Below are positions 25,730 through 37,671 of a stretch of DNA of 64,000 nucleotides, in pieces. The stretch is taken from contig NC_092562.1 of the NCBI RefSeq assembly GCF_037975245.1, positions 19,851,054 to 19,915,053 on the forward strand, written 5' to 3'. The number at the start of each line of letters is the position of its first letter. Position 1 is the stretch's first letter. The position numbers and the translations under genes are program-made. Under the pieces are notes generated by a model, which had not been told where the DNA came from, made no database searches, and worked only from the letters and a program-made list of their open reading frames with translations. This DNA comes from Apostichopus japonicus (taxonomy: Eukaryota > Echinodermata > Holothuroidea > Aspidochirotida > Stichopodidae).

Positions 25730-27551
25730 AGACTAGGGTTGGCTTGGACTCGGACGTGTTTTGATCTTGGGGTGCCCTGGACTCGTACTTGAAATGCAAA
25801 TTCTCTCTAAAGCCGCATATTTATATTTTTTCTAATATTAAAAGTGATCCATGTTAATTGTGCCCTGCTGTACAAACTAAAGTAGGTTCTTTGACATAAA
25901 CTAGATTGGCTGGATAATTTATTAAGAGACCCTGTACATACTGTATGCTGACCTACAAATAATGCTGTTCTATCTGTAAGGGTGGTGGGGTGTTGGATCA
26001 TTCAGTTGCATCCACAAGAGTGGCAAAATATCAAGCAGTAACTTTTTAGTTTCATAGATGACATCCCTCAAAGTTTGAGAGAAAAGTGAACAAATTCAGA
26101 CAATTTTTTTTCTCAAAAAAAAAAAAAAAAATTGGGCTTTAAAAAGTCAGAATTTTCTAGGAACAAATCGATAGTTCAACATTTAGTATCGAAATGCCAA
26201 AGATTTTATCTGAAAAATGGACTCTTTTATCACTTGTGCCAAGTAAAGTACTGTATTACTATAAGATCCCTTCAAAATGGAATAGTTACAAGACATACAC
26301 TATGCAGGCCTACTCTTTTGTATGAAAAGGAAAGCTGCTACACTTGAGAAATAGCAAACAGGTCAAATGAGGAGTGATAATAATACAACTCCTTAGCATG
26401 AGTCTAATTATATATCAAATAAAGATGAGAAGTACAAATTACAAAAACAGTTTAAAAAAATTGTTTTTCTTATTTTATTCTTATGAATATGAAACAGTCT
26501 CAGCATAGCCGTACAGAAATTCCAGAAAAATTAGTGACATTACTTAAAATCTCTCTCGCCAATGTTCTTTTGGTACAAAAAGTTAGATGGGTGGGTGCTG
26601 AGTATTAAAGTTTCAATCTCATGATTTTGAGTTGATTTATAACCTTGCCATTAGTCTACTACAATTGTCAATTAACCTGTTGTTGATATTATGAACCATA
26701 ATACTGGATTCATTGAGGCATCTAGTGACCCCAGTCAAGTCACTCGTGCATGAACAGACATAAAGTGACCATTAATATGCTATCTGCATAAACTAGTTCT
26801 TTTGAATACACTAAAGGCAAGCAGCAGTAAAAATAGAAATTCCCTAATCCTTGCACCTTTTGTTTGTTTGAATCTGATTTATTTGTAAGTAGAGCGTTTG
26901 AATGATAAATGGAAAATACCTTCAAACAACCACCACCAATTTTGACAACAGCTGCACTGCAGAATCTTACGGTTGATAATAATGGAAACTTCAGTGCACA
27001 AGTTCCTGTTTTGATGTTTATTTGGTAATAGGTAAATTTTGAGCTTTTAGAATATGCATGCCTGGACTTTTTAAGGTTTTGTAGGTGACATTTGTGGACA
27101 AGTTTGGCATCTCTCTGCATTTTGCACTTAGTCCTAAACACTGGTGCATGTGAGTCCCCTATGACTCAAAAGTGTCCAATGAAACCACCACACCACCCCT
27201 TCCTACCATTCCAAATTGTGTATTAAACATAGACGCTGACCTGAATGTCCCACACAATATTTCCTTCCTGTTGCTGTAGAGACGATAGAAATCAATAATT
27301 TGTCCCTCCACTTAACCTATGATGTCATATTATAAAAATAATTCATTGACAAACTTTTAATCACATTTCCAATTTTTTTCACACATATCTGATCAATATG
27401 CATCGCCCTAAAAGCATGGTATGTGATTTTTGACACATCACCAACAGCCTTGTGATGTGTTGTGAACTGCAGCTGTTTTTAGTTGAAACAGAAGAAAAAT
27501 ATTGAGAATAAAAGCTCATACAATTAGTTTTGTTTACTTCTCTTAATTTCG
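25730..27551. other. Intergenic DNA, no gene recognised
   Basis: AT-rich. A poly(A) run lies near 26117. A 133-codon minus-strand open frame (26740-27141) has no recognisable feature and is probably chance. Confidence 0.4.
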
Positions 27552-27905
27552 AGGTGACCATATTATTGTCAATAATTCTGGGGACATGATGTTGACATCC
27601 ATGGGCAGTATCTACACTATACATTTTAAGGAATGCGTGGGATTTTGGGATCTCAATGTTTAGGGAACTTACTTTTCAAGACTGGTTGTCAAATGCCCAC
27701 CCACATTTTGTAATATATTGTGTAGAAACTGGGATTTTTTTTCCTTCAAATCTACATATTCTGGGCCTTTGGTTAAAACTTCTGGAATGATAATGGACAG
27801 AAAATGAAATCAGGGGACATTTCCAGGGCACCTTTAATTATTCGGGGAACGACCCATGAAATCCGAGAACTGTCCCTGAAAACCGGGGACGTCTGGTCAC
27901 CCTAA
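27552..27905. mobile_element. Possible TIR transposon remnant (AGGGTGACCA ends)
   Basis: The left end GAGGTGACCA and right end TGGTCACCCT form an imperfect inverted pair. Both are followed internally by GGGGAC-type words (TCTGGGGACAT on the left, CCGGGGACGTC on the right). AGGGTGACCAGACGTCC-like termini are widespread in animal DNA transposons. No coding and no clear target duplication. Confidence 0.4.
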
Positions 27906-28223
27906 CTTAATTGGTTAAATTTAAATAGAGTGATCAATGCAAGCAATTAGTTACTATTTGAAGGCAACAGATCCAAGATTTTATGAGACCAAGGAGGAAA
28001 GTGAATTTTGGGTTCTGTTTCCAAAATAAACAACGGTGACAGTTCCTCGTACATGAACTTTTCCAGCGTGCATCACAGAGCCACAATCTACGTTTGCCAG
28101 AGCCAACACTCTACTGTTGCCAGATGCTTCATCCCACTTCACACATCCAAAGGTTTGAAAGCTCTGAAGGGTGACTGTTCACGGTTAATGAACCTTTTCA
28201 GAAAGCGTCACAAGATTCCAAAC

Positions 28224-28312
28224 TCAGAAAGCCAAACTCTGCATCTCAAGCGAACCATTACTTTTCATCATTGCGGTAGTTTCTCCACTTCTCGATTGCC
28301 GATCTCGGCCAC
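28224..28312 (-). CDS. MED8: Candidate alternative last exon of MED8
   Basis: The MED8 exon at 29696-29928 contains a strong internal donor (CATG|GTAAGC after 29758, phase 1). An acceptor TTCGTTCAG ends at 28313. It opens a frame of matching phase ending in a stop at 28224, with the residues TTAMMKSNGSLEM near the end. The vertebrate MED8 tail ends around IKTNIKS..MHPY, so the MKSN word is a weak resemblance. A neighbouring acceptor gives another open frame, and the pyrimidine tract is poor. Speculative. Confidence 0.25.
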
Positions 28313-29695
28313 CTGAACGAATACTTCAATATTCCATCATCGGCTGAAAGTTACAGCTGTGGCATAGATCCTTCTCAAGTCCCAGAATCTATCAGTTGTG
28401 TCTTCACGTTGGCAGACATACTACCTTTGTCATAATACTCCTGCTCACTTATGCTGCTGATAAGGGTTGGAGCTACTGCCTGCCTTTATGTTTGTCCGTA
28501 TAGAGCTGGGAGCTTTCCCCATTGGTGCTGTTGAATTTAAAAGAGCCCCCATCGAATAAAGTGGTAATGCATAAATGGAAAAGTGTGGAAATAGTTAACC
28601 GTAGAAACATAGACAGCAATAATGAATTTGAAATGTTCTTCACTTTACCTTACACATGATCAGCTACAGACCTTTAGGTAATTGCATGCCACCTGAAAGT
28701 TACCTAGGATTCACAATGTAATCCTTACTTCTCTGAATAATTTCACAGCACCAACACATGACCTTCATAAGGTTGTAGTATTCCAAACTTTGGAGTCCTG
28801 AACATGACCTAAAGATTCCCTTAATAATATAATCAGTCGATTTGATGATAATTTCCCATGATCAACACATGATTGTCACGGTGTAGTTTAGGTTGATGCA
28901 CAGTTTTTTCACATTGTAAACAGAGGATAACATTCACATGGCTCTCACATCCTATAATGCATGTGAGATACTTCACACACACACACAATTTAATTAATTT
29001 TTTTAATTCTCCATGACCATTGCATCCTCTTACATGGAAATCTATCAAACTTTGAGTTAATGGCCCTCACCTTCACATCATAATCCACAGACATATGGAT
29101 TTATTAACTTAATATAACCACAGAACCTATACATGGTATTAAACCTACATGGATTCTATCATAATGCAAATGACTTGCAGATTATCTTCGCATTTATTAA
29201 CAAATGGTAAAATATGAATTTGATGGTAATATACACATGACCTACGTATCATGTACTGAAGGCAATGTAAGCCACTCCACAGTGTTTCAACTTTGCTATT
29301 CAACAATAAACTATCCTACAATATTAGGTTAGGCTTGACTTTATCAAAAAGTGAAGCTAGTGGCAGAAAATGTCCTCTGAGAAACTGATAGAATAAAATA
29401 AAGCAGATAACGGAAGGTAAAAAAAAAGTTAATGGACTGTGTTTCAAAAGTCCTATACTAATAACTGTATAAAAGTTAGAGGACAGGACATTTCAATCCT
29501 ACTGTAGCAGGATCCTTTCACCAAAGATAGACTTTAGAACTGACTAAACAACTCTAACTAGATATATCATCGTTCAAAATTCAATATTCACCATAATGCG
29601 ATGGGGTGTTGGGTGAGGGAAGAAATATTGCAATAAGACTGACAGAGATAGACTGTCAGAGGTTGATGTGGTGGAGGAGAGGGTCACTGGCTGGT

Positions 29696-32600
29696 TTATG
29701 AATTGAAAGGAAACTTTCTACAGCCAACATGAATCACACCACACTGCTGCTGCTTACCATGTTGGTCTACAGGCCTGGCTATTTGCTGTGGGACTGTTGC
29801 CGACATCACTGGGGAACTACCTGGTGGCCTGATGGACTTCAGACCTTTTCCATTTGTCACTGCTTGTATCAAAAATGAGGTGTCACTGGGGTTTGAATAA
29901 CTAGCATCCCGTCTATTGGAGAGCATATCTGGGGGAATGAATGAGGCACAAAAATCATTAATAGCGTTAACGTCCACATTGTTCAGAGGTATTGTGACTT
30001 GAATGTAAATATCTCTCCTAGCTGTACAGTATGCAATATTGCAATGAGGTTGTTATTTAAAGCAAGTCTCAGATGATATGAGTTGATAAAAATCAACCAA
30101 CTGATAAAGTCATCAACTTTATGCCCTACACTATCTATGTTATACTAACAAATCAAGCATTTACACAGAAAGAGGGTGTACATGTTTAATTCATTGCCAA
30201 ATATCCACCAGCTTCACCTTACGTACTTCCCCATTCACAGTTCCTAAGAAAGGACTCAAAAAAATGATCAAAACTTGATTATTGTTGGTTTGGTTGATTT
30301 TCTGTTCACCCACTCATAACGCTTAATGGCTTAGCATTTGGTAAACACATGCATGGGTGACTACTTAAGCACTTACTGTACTGTATGTGACACTACATGT
30401 ATGCCATCAATGAACTCACACCTATCCATGGACCTATGTTTACATGAGATAAGATGAGACATCAGATGCTCTTGTTCCTAGACAAGCGTGCTTAGTTATC
30501 TGTTTTTGCTACTTTCAATTTGTCTGCTTGAGTGAATAAGGTTCTTCCAAATTCCCCAATGGTTTACAAAATGTTTACAAAATTTACAAGGTTTACAAAA
30601 TGTTGGTATGTATGTATGTATTTTAGATCCTCCTGCAAGCAGGAACTCACAAAGAAGCCTCATTGGCTTATCAAAGCCGCGAGCTGACCGAAGTCAGTCT
30701 CTTAGATTCATATTTAACATCCATTATTATGAATTGTCATTGTCAATAACTCTGTAACTGGACGACATACATTAATCTTTGAGCGACTCGAACTCGGGAC
30801 CTTATGATTGAAAGGCACCGGTGTTAACCACTGAGCTAACACTCCTTGATATAAAATAATCAACAAGCAAAACAGCAGATGCCATCAACACACACATGAT
30901 TTTTTCCCGTCTGCAAACAACTCTGACATATCCTATTTTTTTTTCTATATGCCTGTTTCTTTCTGTCTTTGTTTTAACATGCAAAAAATTTGAACTAATT
31001 CAAAAATAATTAGTAACTAATCTTGGAGATTAAAATCGATCTTAAAGCTGATATTTTTTTCTTCTTGTCTGGTAAAAGTAATATATCTATATAAACTCAC
31101 CATCTCTTTCCCAGCTTTCCTTTGCAGTCTGAAGTAAATTTGAAAGATTATCGATACAACGGTTGAAAGAACTGACTTGACTCTGAAACAAGAATGCAAA
31201 ACCCAACTCAGCAAAGTCTAAAACACTACATGATCAACGTTATCCAAACTACAAGTAAAAGGAATCGATATGGCTCTTAGGGAGATTGAGAATGAAGGAA
31301 GGGGGAGGGGGAGGGGGAGGGGGGGAAGTTGTTTGGCATCAAATCTGCTGGTTTCATTTCAGTAGTGATCCTATTGAGCATTTTTCTCAAATGCTGCAAC
31401 AACCATCTGCTGATTAGTCTAATCCATCCATGACAATACAAAATTTATCTTAGTTTCAAATGTAATGTAGGCTAGATGGGGTTTACTTACATCTAGTACA
31501 AAAGTGTGGTAGGGTGGAGATAAATAGAATAAATTTACTCCTTTCTGTCTGGACATTTCCTTTCGCTCCTCAAAATATGGGACAATCCAGATTTTTGGGA
31601 TGTATGGGAAACCCTATTTACTAAGGGAACTGTTTATGTATATCACTGCTGCATGTAATTTCATTTTGCACTCACCGTGGCAAGCTCCTGACTGACCTGT
31701 CCTGCATCTCTCTGTTTACCTCTCTCTTTCTCTTCTGTGGCAGGCTCTGGTTTGGTTCGAAGATAGTTAGGTACTACCTCATTGCTGAACGACTGCACTC
31801 TTCGTTCAGTTAAATTCTACAAAATGGAAAGTTTAAGGACAGCAACCTCTCAGATGAACGTAGTAGAAATTTCAAGTAAGATGTTTTAATAACCTTTTGC
31901 AGATTCAACATTTATTCCACAAAAATAAAACCAGATAATTCTTACATTTCGCAGCCACACTGAGTATGTGGACTTTTATTACTTTATTGTACAAACAGAC
32001 AGAAGGGGAGAGGAGGAATGTCGGGTATGTACACCCGAATGTAGAATATAATACTAGGATACTACACTTCAAAGGTTTGGCCATTTTCAAAAGCTGTAAG
32101 AAACCTAGAGGCATCTAAACAAATGATCATTTTCAAAATGGGACAGAATGTTTTTTCGGTGTTAAGGTTTTCTATTTTCTTTGATGGGAGTACTCTATTC
32201 GATTAAGCCCAAAAGGGTTTCTTAGTTTACTTCCTTTCACATATTTTACTTATTTGCAGTTATATTGTCTTGTTCACCTTGTATTACTATGTGATGAAAC
32301 AAATAAATCATATGTACCTTTACGGTTTGGAGATATCCAGCTGCTTACATAATATTATCCACTTTAATATAAAAATGAAATACTTCAGTAAACCTATTTT
32401 CTCTTTTTTCTTTTGGTTTGTTGTTGATTTTAGTCTAAAACCTAAGAGATGGGGCAAATTCTAACACATAAAACCCTGCTCATAACATCCACTGAAAATT
32501 TATCTGCCTCCAAGTTTGCTTGGAATGATTCTATGATGTACTCACGTCTAATTGTTCGTCGGGGTCTTTGGAGAGGTTCAAAGGTCGTAAAACCACATTT

Positions 32601-34344
32601 TCCAGATTCGATCCTTGATTTTTGAAGTAAATGTTGGTGAGAACATTTAAATGGCCTGTAGGTAAAGAAATACAATATGATATGTATTTATTGTAATTAG
32701 ATTATCCTTATACTAGATTATCCTTAAACAAGTTTCTTTTTACATGAAGCAACAGGCTAAAAACTGCGGTTTACTTAAGTTGGTTCTCTGAGAAAAATGT
32801 TTGTCTTGCCCTAAAGAAAAAGGAGTTGTAAACTTATTTGGCTTTTATTGTAAGTAGGGTGTAATGCTATGGCAATGCAAACCTTTCCTTGATGAAAAAT
32901 CAACTCTTAATTCACATCATTTTCAATTATGTGAGCAGCCAGCAAAAAGTATAGACCCCATGTTGACTTCCTTAAGACCTGACAATATGTACATTCAACA
33001 ATAGTTTTATGGGAATAACAGCTGCATAGCTGGCAGGTGAGGGCACAGCCCTGGATTTCCCTCCATTCCCTCCCCCCACCCCCACCTAACCTCACCCACA
33101 AACAAAGATCAAGCTGAAGTAATGTGAAAAGTTAGCTGTTAGCAAGTTTTACAGTAGCCAATGTGAACTATTGTTATATTAATATTAGACTGTGTCATAT
33201 ATGTAAGTATACAGAAACTCACCTGACAACAATGCAAAGCTATCCAGAAGAGAAGGCCTGTGTGATCAAGTGAGAAATTTTATCATGAAATGAAATCCTT
33301 GCTCTCTACCATCCTCATCATATTCCGTTGTTGCACTTATTCTACTTTTTAAAACAAAAACCTTATTAACTCTTCTTTTTTATTAAATAAAAATACTATT
33401 TGGACCAGTCAAACAGAAGGAATTAATAAACGCACAAAGTGACTAAAGTGATCAAGAGCATAGACACAAGGGAAAGGCAGTCAGGGGGTGCAGTAACCTA
33501 ATCTGGGGCCTATATTGGCATTGACAAATGGAGGAAATATACTGCAATCTTCCAAAAGTTTTATTCAAAACTACTGAAAATGAGCATTTGTTTCTAGCTG
33601 CCACACACAAAATATAGTTTCTTACAATAAACAATATCTTTTCAATATCATCAATATATAAAGGTATCAATATTTAGGCACTTCCCTTGTCTCACTTAAA
33701 AGGGTCACACCTGATGTATTCTAAATCTCAAGAAAGTCTGTATTCATGCTTACCACTGAATGGTGTCTGGTTCTGTCTCTAGTTTGAACAGTAATGTGGT
33801 CAAGGCTTTTTTAATATCTAATATCCTCTTGGAGAGGTTTTCTAGGGCAGTATCTAAGGCTTCTTTGGGTTGAGGCTACAGTATGAGAAAAGTAAAAAAT
33901 TACTGTGGTATGAATGCACCTTTTACTTTAGAAATTCTTAATGCAGAGAGAACAAACATACTGTGAAAAAACCTTTCAGTATTAGACTTCAGAGGTGATA
34001 GCTTCCCACTAAATTAATAAATTGTCTCAACTCATGACCTTTAGCGATCAAAACAATGAATCACATATTACATGATAGTCTCAGAAGCAATTCAACTGCA
34101 ACTAGGCCTACGACCATAAGCGCTTGTTGTCGAAACTTGTGTAGGCCTAGGGTAGGACGTTCAGTTATTTTGTAGGCCCCTAGTACTAGTTTCAGGCCTA
34201 GGCTAGGCTAGTCTAACACTAACACTCAGTACTAGTAACACTAACAACACCGAGGCAGTAGTGCCTACTGTAACTTCCAGTGTAACTTTAGTTAGGGAGC
34301 CTAAAGTTAGGCTAGCTGTAACTTCACTTAGGCCCTACCTGCAT
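29696..34344 (-). CDS. MED8: Mediator complex subunit 8
   Basis: MED8 is a Mediator head subunit that contacts MED18/MED20 and helps bridge activators to RNA polymerase II in the nucleus. Seven coding exons chain in phase on the minus strand: 34344-34339 (ATG CAG only), 33875-33754, 33257-33223, 32655-32546, 31816-31676, 31182-31101, 29928-29696, giving 242 residues. Recognisable stretches are EALDTALENLSKRILDIKKA, WPSLLDSFALLSGHLNVLTN, RPLNLSKDPDEQLD, FSNEVVPNYLRTKPEP, FNRCIDNLSNLLQTA and NPSDTSFLIQAVTNGKGLKS, in the same order as human MED8. The tiny first exon matches human, where MQ opens the protein. The start was chosen because ATGCAG is followed by a GTAGGG donor and completes the phase. 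The C-terminus is uncertain: reading through to 29696 gives an atypical tail, so a further spliced exon is possible. Confidence 0.93.
30605..30847 (-). mobile_element. tRNA-derived SINE (family 2) in the last MED8 intron
   Basis: On the minus strand it opens GGAGTGTTAGCTCAGTGGTT (A box). A B box GAGTTCGAGTC and the body words AGAGACTGACTTCGGTCAGC and CAGGAGGATCTAA follow, and the tail is (ATAC)n-type. It is about 240 bp and clearly homologous to the plus-strand copy at 43216-43460. It lies in the intron between 31101 and 29928. Confidence 0.9.
31296..31327 (+). repeat. (GGGGGA)n tract, quadruplex-prone
   Basis: Four or more G runs of 4-6 separated by single A, within a MED8 intron. The G-rich strand is the non-template sense for a + transcript, so MED8 pre-mRNA carries the C-rich version. 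Confidence 0.8.
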
Positions 34345-34778
34345 GATAACTGTCTGTATGTTGTGAGATCAACCCAAAGAATTACAAATTTAAAGGGTTC
34401 TTTGGATCAACAGTATAGACTAGGGCCTAGAGCAGAACAAGCGAAACACGGTTAAATACATAGCTACAGGGCAGGATAAAATTTAGAGGGCGGACTGCCC
34501 AAATAGCATGTATAAAGGAACTCTAACGCAACATGTGAATGTCGTCTGCTCACTCTTTACCATCGACATAGTAATGTTGATACCAACTTACCAAACTGTC
34601 GTGAAGTCGTTCGCAGAGACAGAAAGTAACTTAGGATCTTAGGATATTGTTATATGTGAAACCGCTTTGAAACAATTTTTCTGTCAATGAGTTTGAGCCA
34701 AGGGGAGAGATCATTTGTGCTCTCAGTTTGCCAGTCTCTTTGTACTATATACACAATCTGTAAAGGATAGATAAAAGC
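34345..34778 (-). promoter_or_regulatory. MED8 5' UTR and presumed promoter region
   Basis: Upstream of the MED8 ATG. Contains several TAGGCC/CTAACACT repeats around 34190-34270 (first intron) and non-coding sequence up to the transposon at 34779. No TATA box is evident, and no transcription start can be fixed from sequence alone. Confidence 0.35.
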
Positions 34779-35338
34779 ATGGGCGCAGATCCTGGTGGGG
34801 ACAGCGGGACGCGTCCCCACCAACTTTTTTCAGTGGTGGGGACATGATATACCGTGTTCCCACCAATTTGTCTTGACCAAACGCTGCATTTCATATTCCC
34901 CTGTAGTGAACTTGTGGCGCAGTTTAATCCAGCATTGTGCAAATGACATGCAGCAGTTCTCATTTTATTATATTTATCCATAGTTGTTAAATATTGGACG
35001 GAAATCGCATTTGCGGCAGTCTATAATTGTATTCTGGGAGAGGAGCCAAAACCCATCGTATACAAAAGTCTACTTGGATTATTTATCCCCCGGTTTTTAT
35101 TTTCTGCAGACGCCCGTGTTTTTCCCCAAACTAAATTTCTAAGCCATGAGATCTACAATTTAAGGAGGTTTGGGAGCATCATTGGGTCTGGGAAGTGTTA
35201 TTTACGGCGATCTGGGAGGTATATTTGCCAAAATAATTCCTGTACGCAACGCGCGGACCCATGGTCGCGCTCCGCTTAGATAGTATCAGATAACAGCCAT
35301 GCGTCCCCACCATTATCCAAGAATGATCTGCGCCCATG
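34779..35338. mobile_element. Non-autonomous TIR element, about 560 bp
   Basis: The ends are inverted: CATGGGCGCAGATC on the left and GATCTGCGCCCATG on the right, followed inward by GGTGGGGAC on the left and GTCCCCACC on the right. No clean target duplication (flanks GGATAGATAAAAG and GATATAAGG are only similar). The stretch 35195-35281 (GGGAAGTG ... TGTACGC ... ACCCATGGTCGCGCTCCGC) is homologous to 38177-38267 inside another element. No coding capacity. Confidence 0.75.
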
Positions 35339-37023
35339 GATATAAGGTACCACACAGGATATGACTATGTTATTTCTTCTGAGCAAAACTCACTCTTGAA
35401 TGATGAAATCATAACGCATTTCATTTATATGGGAACGTAAGTAGTTGAATGAAACGACAATTAATTTGCGATTTAGAAGCCATGTGTTTGTACCATGTTG
35501 ATCTCTTTCAAGGGTTGAATATGATCAATGTTTCTCTTCTGCTCCCCTCCTCATCTCATCTCCTTTTAAGTAAGTTGATTTTTGAGAAAAAGAATATTTG
35601 TTCCTGTTAAACTCCCTTGATGCCTTTAAATTTCACAAACCAGAAAACTTCCATGTCGTTGGAATTGGCATGCACACCCTGAACACTGCAAACCTAAAGT
35701 ATCCCCGTTTGTAATAGAAATTTGGGGAGTTTCCATAACAGAGATATAAAAGAAAAGGAAGGGTTAAGGCACTTTTCAGTTGTCGATAAGTTGAACATAC
35801 TGATTTTTGTAAGCATGCATGAATTACAAGCTTTATCTAATTGATACTTAGATGGTAATTAATCATGGTACTTCATGGATGTATGACTTTATGCAGCTTA
35901 TATGTCATATAGATTTTGATTCTTTGGCTTGCCTTGAGAATTTAAAAAGAAAACAACTTGAAGAGAAAGCGAAACTCAACATCCTTCTTAAAGGGAAAGA
36001 GACTCTCGAACAGTTATTTATAGGAACTTAAACTCACCCTTCTCGTCTTACATTGCTAACGTTGGTGAGGAAGAGATTAACGGTGTTTGCAAACATTTCA
36101 TAAGTCTGTCAATTTTCTCTCCAATTAGAACCATAACGTTTCGGTGCGGTACAGTTATTGATGATCCTGATGGTGTTCACTGACGTTTTCCTAAAATTGC
36201 TTTTCCAACAATTTAACCCTTATACTAGTTAGAGACAACCCTTCCTTTCAAACTAGAAAAGATTTTGTTGGTACTAGCGGAAAATTTCTCATAACCCAAC
36301 CTCTCAAAACCTACTGACCTCTACCCTAACAATGAAAATGTGACCTATGTTCAAAGATGGTAAAGGTACTTTCTGTTCCACCAAGCAGCTGTCAATCTTG
36401 TTTTGTACTCTCTTATAAAAGTGTTCTTTAAATTTACCCCCATTGTCAGTTAGTTGTGATCAAGTATACACTGAAGAGAAGCTATCTATAGCTTTTCATT
36501 TGCCTTACAAAACCAGTCTATATAAGCTTTCAGTAATTCTATTTCTCCAGCAAAGTCTCAGCGGAAATCCAGCAAATCCTCAATGTACCACCTTTGTTGA
36601 TATATCTGTGGCACAATACCGAATGTTCAATTCCTGCCTTCAACAGATGATTCCCAAATAAAAGGACGAAATCGTTTGTGAAGTGGATTTTTTTTTTGGA
36701 GGGGGGGGGGGGGCGGAGGGCCTTTTATTTTTTATAGATATAAATATAAAGGTATGGTACTTTGGGTATAAACATGTTTGAGATATATACAATTTTCTTT
36801 TTACAAATTTGAAATGAATGTTTTTTCAAACCATATAAATTTATTGAAAATGAGTGCTGCTCCATGTTTGCATCAGAATTCACGAAATATCACACATCTG
36901 TTGCGATTGCTCTTCTGCGTCACAAATAGAGTGTTTTTATTTTCCGAGGTGGCGTAAATTTAGCAATTTGGATGACTATCTGGTTGAGATAGACTCTAGG
37001 CCTACATACTCAACAAGACAATG
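35339..37023. other. Intergenic DNA and GPCR 3' UTR
   Basis: No exon recognised. For the minus-strand GPCR, TTTATT at 36936-36941 and 36840-36845 (AATAAA on the minus strand) lie about 85 and 180 bases past the stop and are candidate polyadenylation signals. A G run lies near 36700. Confidence 0.45.
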
Positions 37024-37618
37024 TCATTGTTTGAATAGGCTTGATAACATTGACCACAATTGACGAAACTGTTTGAAAACAGAACGACGTATCTTTTCGT
37101 TGAACACTGTGTATATAATTGGATCCAAGGCTGCATTTAGATATCCTAACCACATTGTGGATACTTCCAACCAATGATTCTCTGTCAGGGGCTCATGGTT
37201 ACAGTTGTGTATGACTGCGTAAGGTGTCCAACAAATAGACGTAGTCAACACTAACAAAACACCTGTAGAAAATATAGTTAATAAAGTTGGTCAAAAATGA
37301 TTAATTTCTATCGTGTCTTCATTTACTATACTATACATGAACTCAGTAGAACTGCATTTGCCTACAAATTGTTTCCTATTTCAGTACATCAGAGAAATAA
37401 AAAAAACATGTTGCAACTCGGCAATATCAACTTATGTCGAGTATATACTCATCATGTTAATTCATTTGCATACATTTACAATTTCGAAATAAGAAAACCA
37501 ACAGCTGCATGTAGATGACATTTAGATTACTGAACCATCGTGCGTTTATGGATAATGCATAGTAATCCGTCAGTAAAATACTAAATAATGTATTGAAAGA
37601 TACCCACTCATATCTGTT

Positions 37619-37671
<53 letters not shown>

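Noticed and set aside
24217-25792. Long overlapping plus-strand open frames of 99-220 codons
   Set aside because: They are the three frames of a 17-bp tandem repeat without stops, with identical low-complexity repeats in each frame and no start or splice context.
26740-27141. 133-codon minus-strand open frame
   Set aside because: No domain, no splice context and composition like the surrounding DNA.
28008-28316. 102-codon plus-strand open frame
   Set aside because: No recognised domain. The opposite strand is also fairly open, and the region is more simply MED8 3' flank.
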